From: Alphaproteobacteria bacterium
GTDB lineage: Bacteria; Pseudomonadota; Alphaproteobacteria; UBA828
Reading direction: 5' to 3'
Assembly: GCA_030604165.1 (NCBI GenBank)
Contig: JAUVWK010000119.1
Coordinates: 1 to 7,734, forward strand
Length of the DNA stretch: 7,734 bases
Shown: piece by piece, positions 7,698-7,734 of the stretch
How positions within the stretch are numbered: the stretch's first letter is position 1
Layout: every line of letters starts with the position of its first letter
Notes under the pieces: generated by a model
Told to the model about the DNA's origin: nothing
Database searches by the model: none
The model's input: the letters and a program-made list of their open reading frames with translations, nothing else
Made by a program: the position numbers and the translations under genes

Positions 7698-7734
7698 ACC
7701 TTGTCGTCGCAAGGTCCAACCTTCGTCGTCGCAA
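7698..7734. repeat. Short imperfect tandem repeat at the right edge
   Basis: ACCTTGTCGTCGCAA (7698-7712) recurs as ACCTTCGTCGTCGCAA (7719-7734), differing by one inserted base, with a 21-nt period. The array may continue outside the window. Within the first unit CCTTG (7699-7703) and CAAGG (7710-7714) can form a small hairpin. Just before it, GATCGCG is repeated at 7682-7688 and 7690-7696. Its role is unknown. Confidence 0.5.

Larger units (their letters stand above)
7389..7734. other. Intergenic region with regulatory palindromes, no convincing gene
   Basis: These 346 nt run from the regulator start to the right edge. No frame looks like a gene: the longest, 7400-7594 on +, runs over the ribosome binding site and operator and has no family features. 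Base composition becomes clearly A/T-richer between about 7500 and 7650, as expected of promoter DNA. In order it holds the regulator leader, a TTGCCGGCAA palindrome (7455-7464), an FNR-type box (7490-7505), a 14-nt palindrome (7535-7548), a CATAT/ATATG dyad (7587-7599), and a GC-rich, dyad-dense end with short repeats (about 7653-7734). A gene beyond the edge is likely but unseen. Confidence 0.6.

Overview
The window is a GC-rich stretch of bacterial chromosome, most probably from an alphaproteobacterium. The indications are the strong G/C third-position bias, the A-type aconitase lying beside a divergent ccmABC cytochrome c maturation cluster (an arrangement familiar from that class), and a TPR protein tail of the kind common in alphaproteobacterial adenylate cyclases. 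I cannot name the genus.

Layout from left to right. (1) The 3' end of a TPR-repeat protein on the + strand, cut by the left edge. (2) Converging on it, a complete 898-residue aconitate hydratase (acnA) on the - strand with a good ribosome binding site and a GTG start. (3) Upstream of acnA on the same strand, after a 191-nt gap, an alpha/beta hydrolase with a complete Ser-Asp-His triad; I place its start at 4337, 22 codons inside the longest frame, because a candidate promoter overlaps the longer start. (4) Divergent from the hydrolase, a compact + strand operon ccmA-ccmB-ccmC encoding the CcmAB ABC transporter and the CcmC haem-handling membrane protein. No ccmD or other ccm gene follows. (5) Converging on ccmC, an FNR-like Crp/Fnr regulator on the - strand, with a probable TTG start placed by a near-perfect ribosome binding site. 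(6) A 346-nt A/T-richer intergenic region to the right edge, holding a perfect FNR-type operator, a second perfect 14-nt palindrome, and short repeats at the very end.

The theme is respiratory and redox metabolism. Aconitase is an oxygen-sensitive Fe-S enzyme of the TCA cycle, Ccm proteins attach haem to periplasmic c-type cytochromes, and an FNR-like protein would adjust such genes to oxygen supply. The genes themselves are ordinary. The points worth a second look are the regulator's cysteine pattern (two CxxC pairs, with the third N-terminal FNR ligand missing), the paired palindromes in front of it, and a near-identical 21-nt sequence in two separate intergenic gaps. I saw no tRNA, rRNA, CRISPR array, transposase or phage gene, and no clear evidence of a new multi-gene system.
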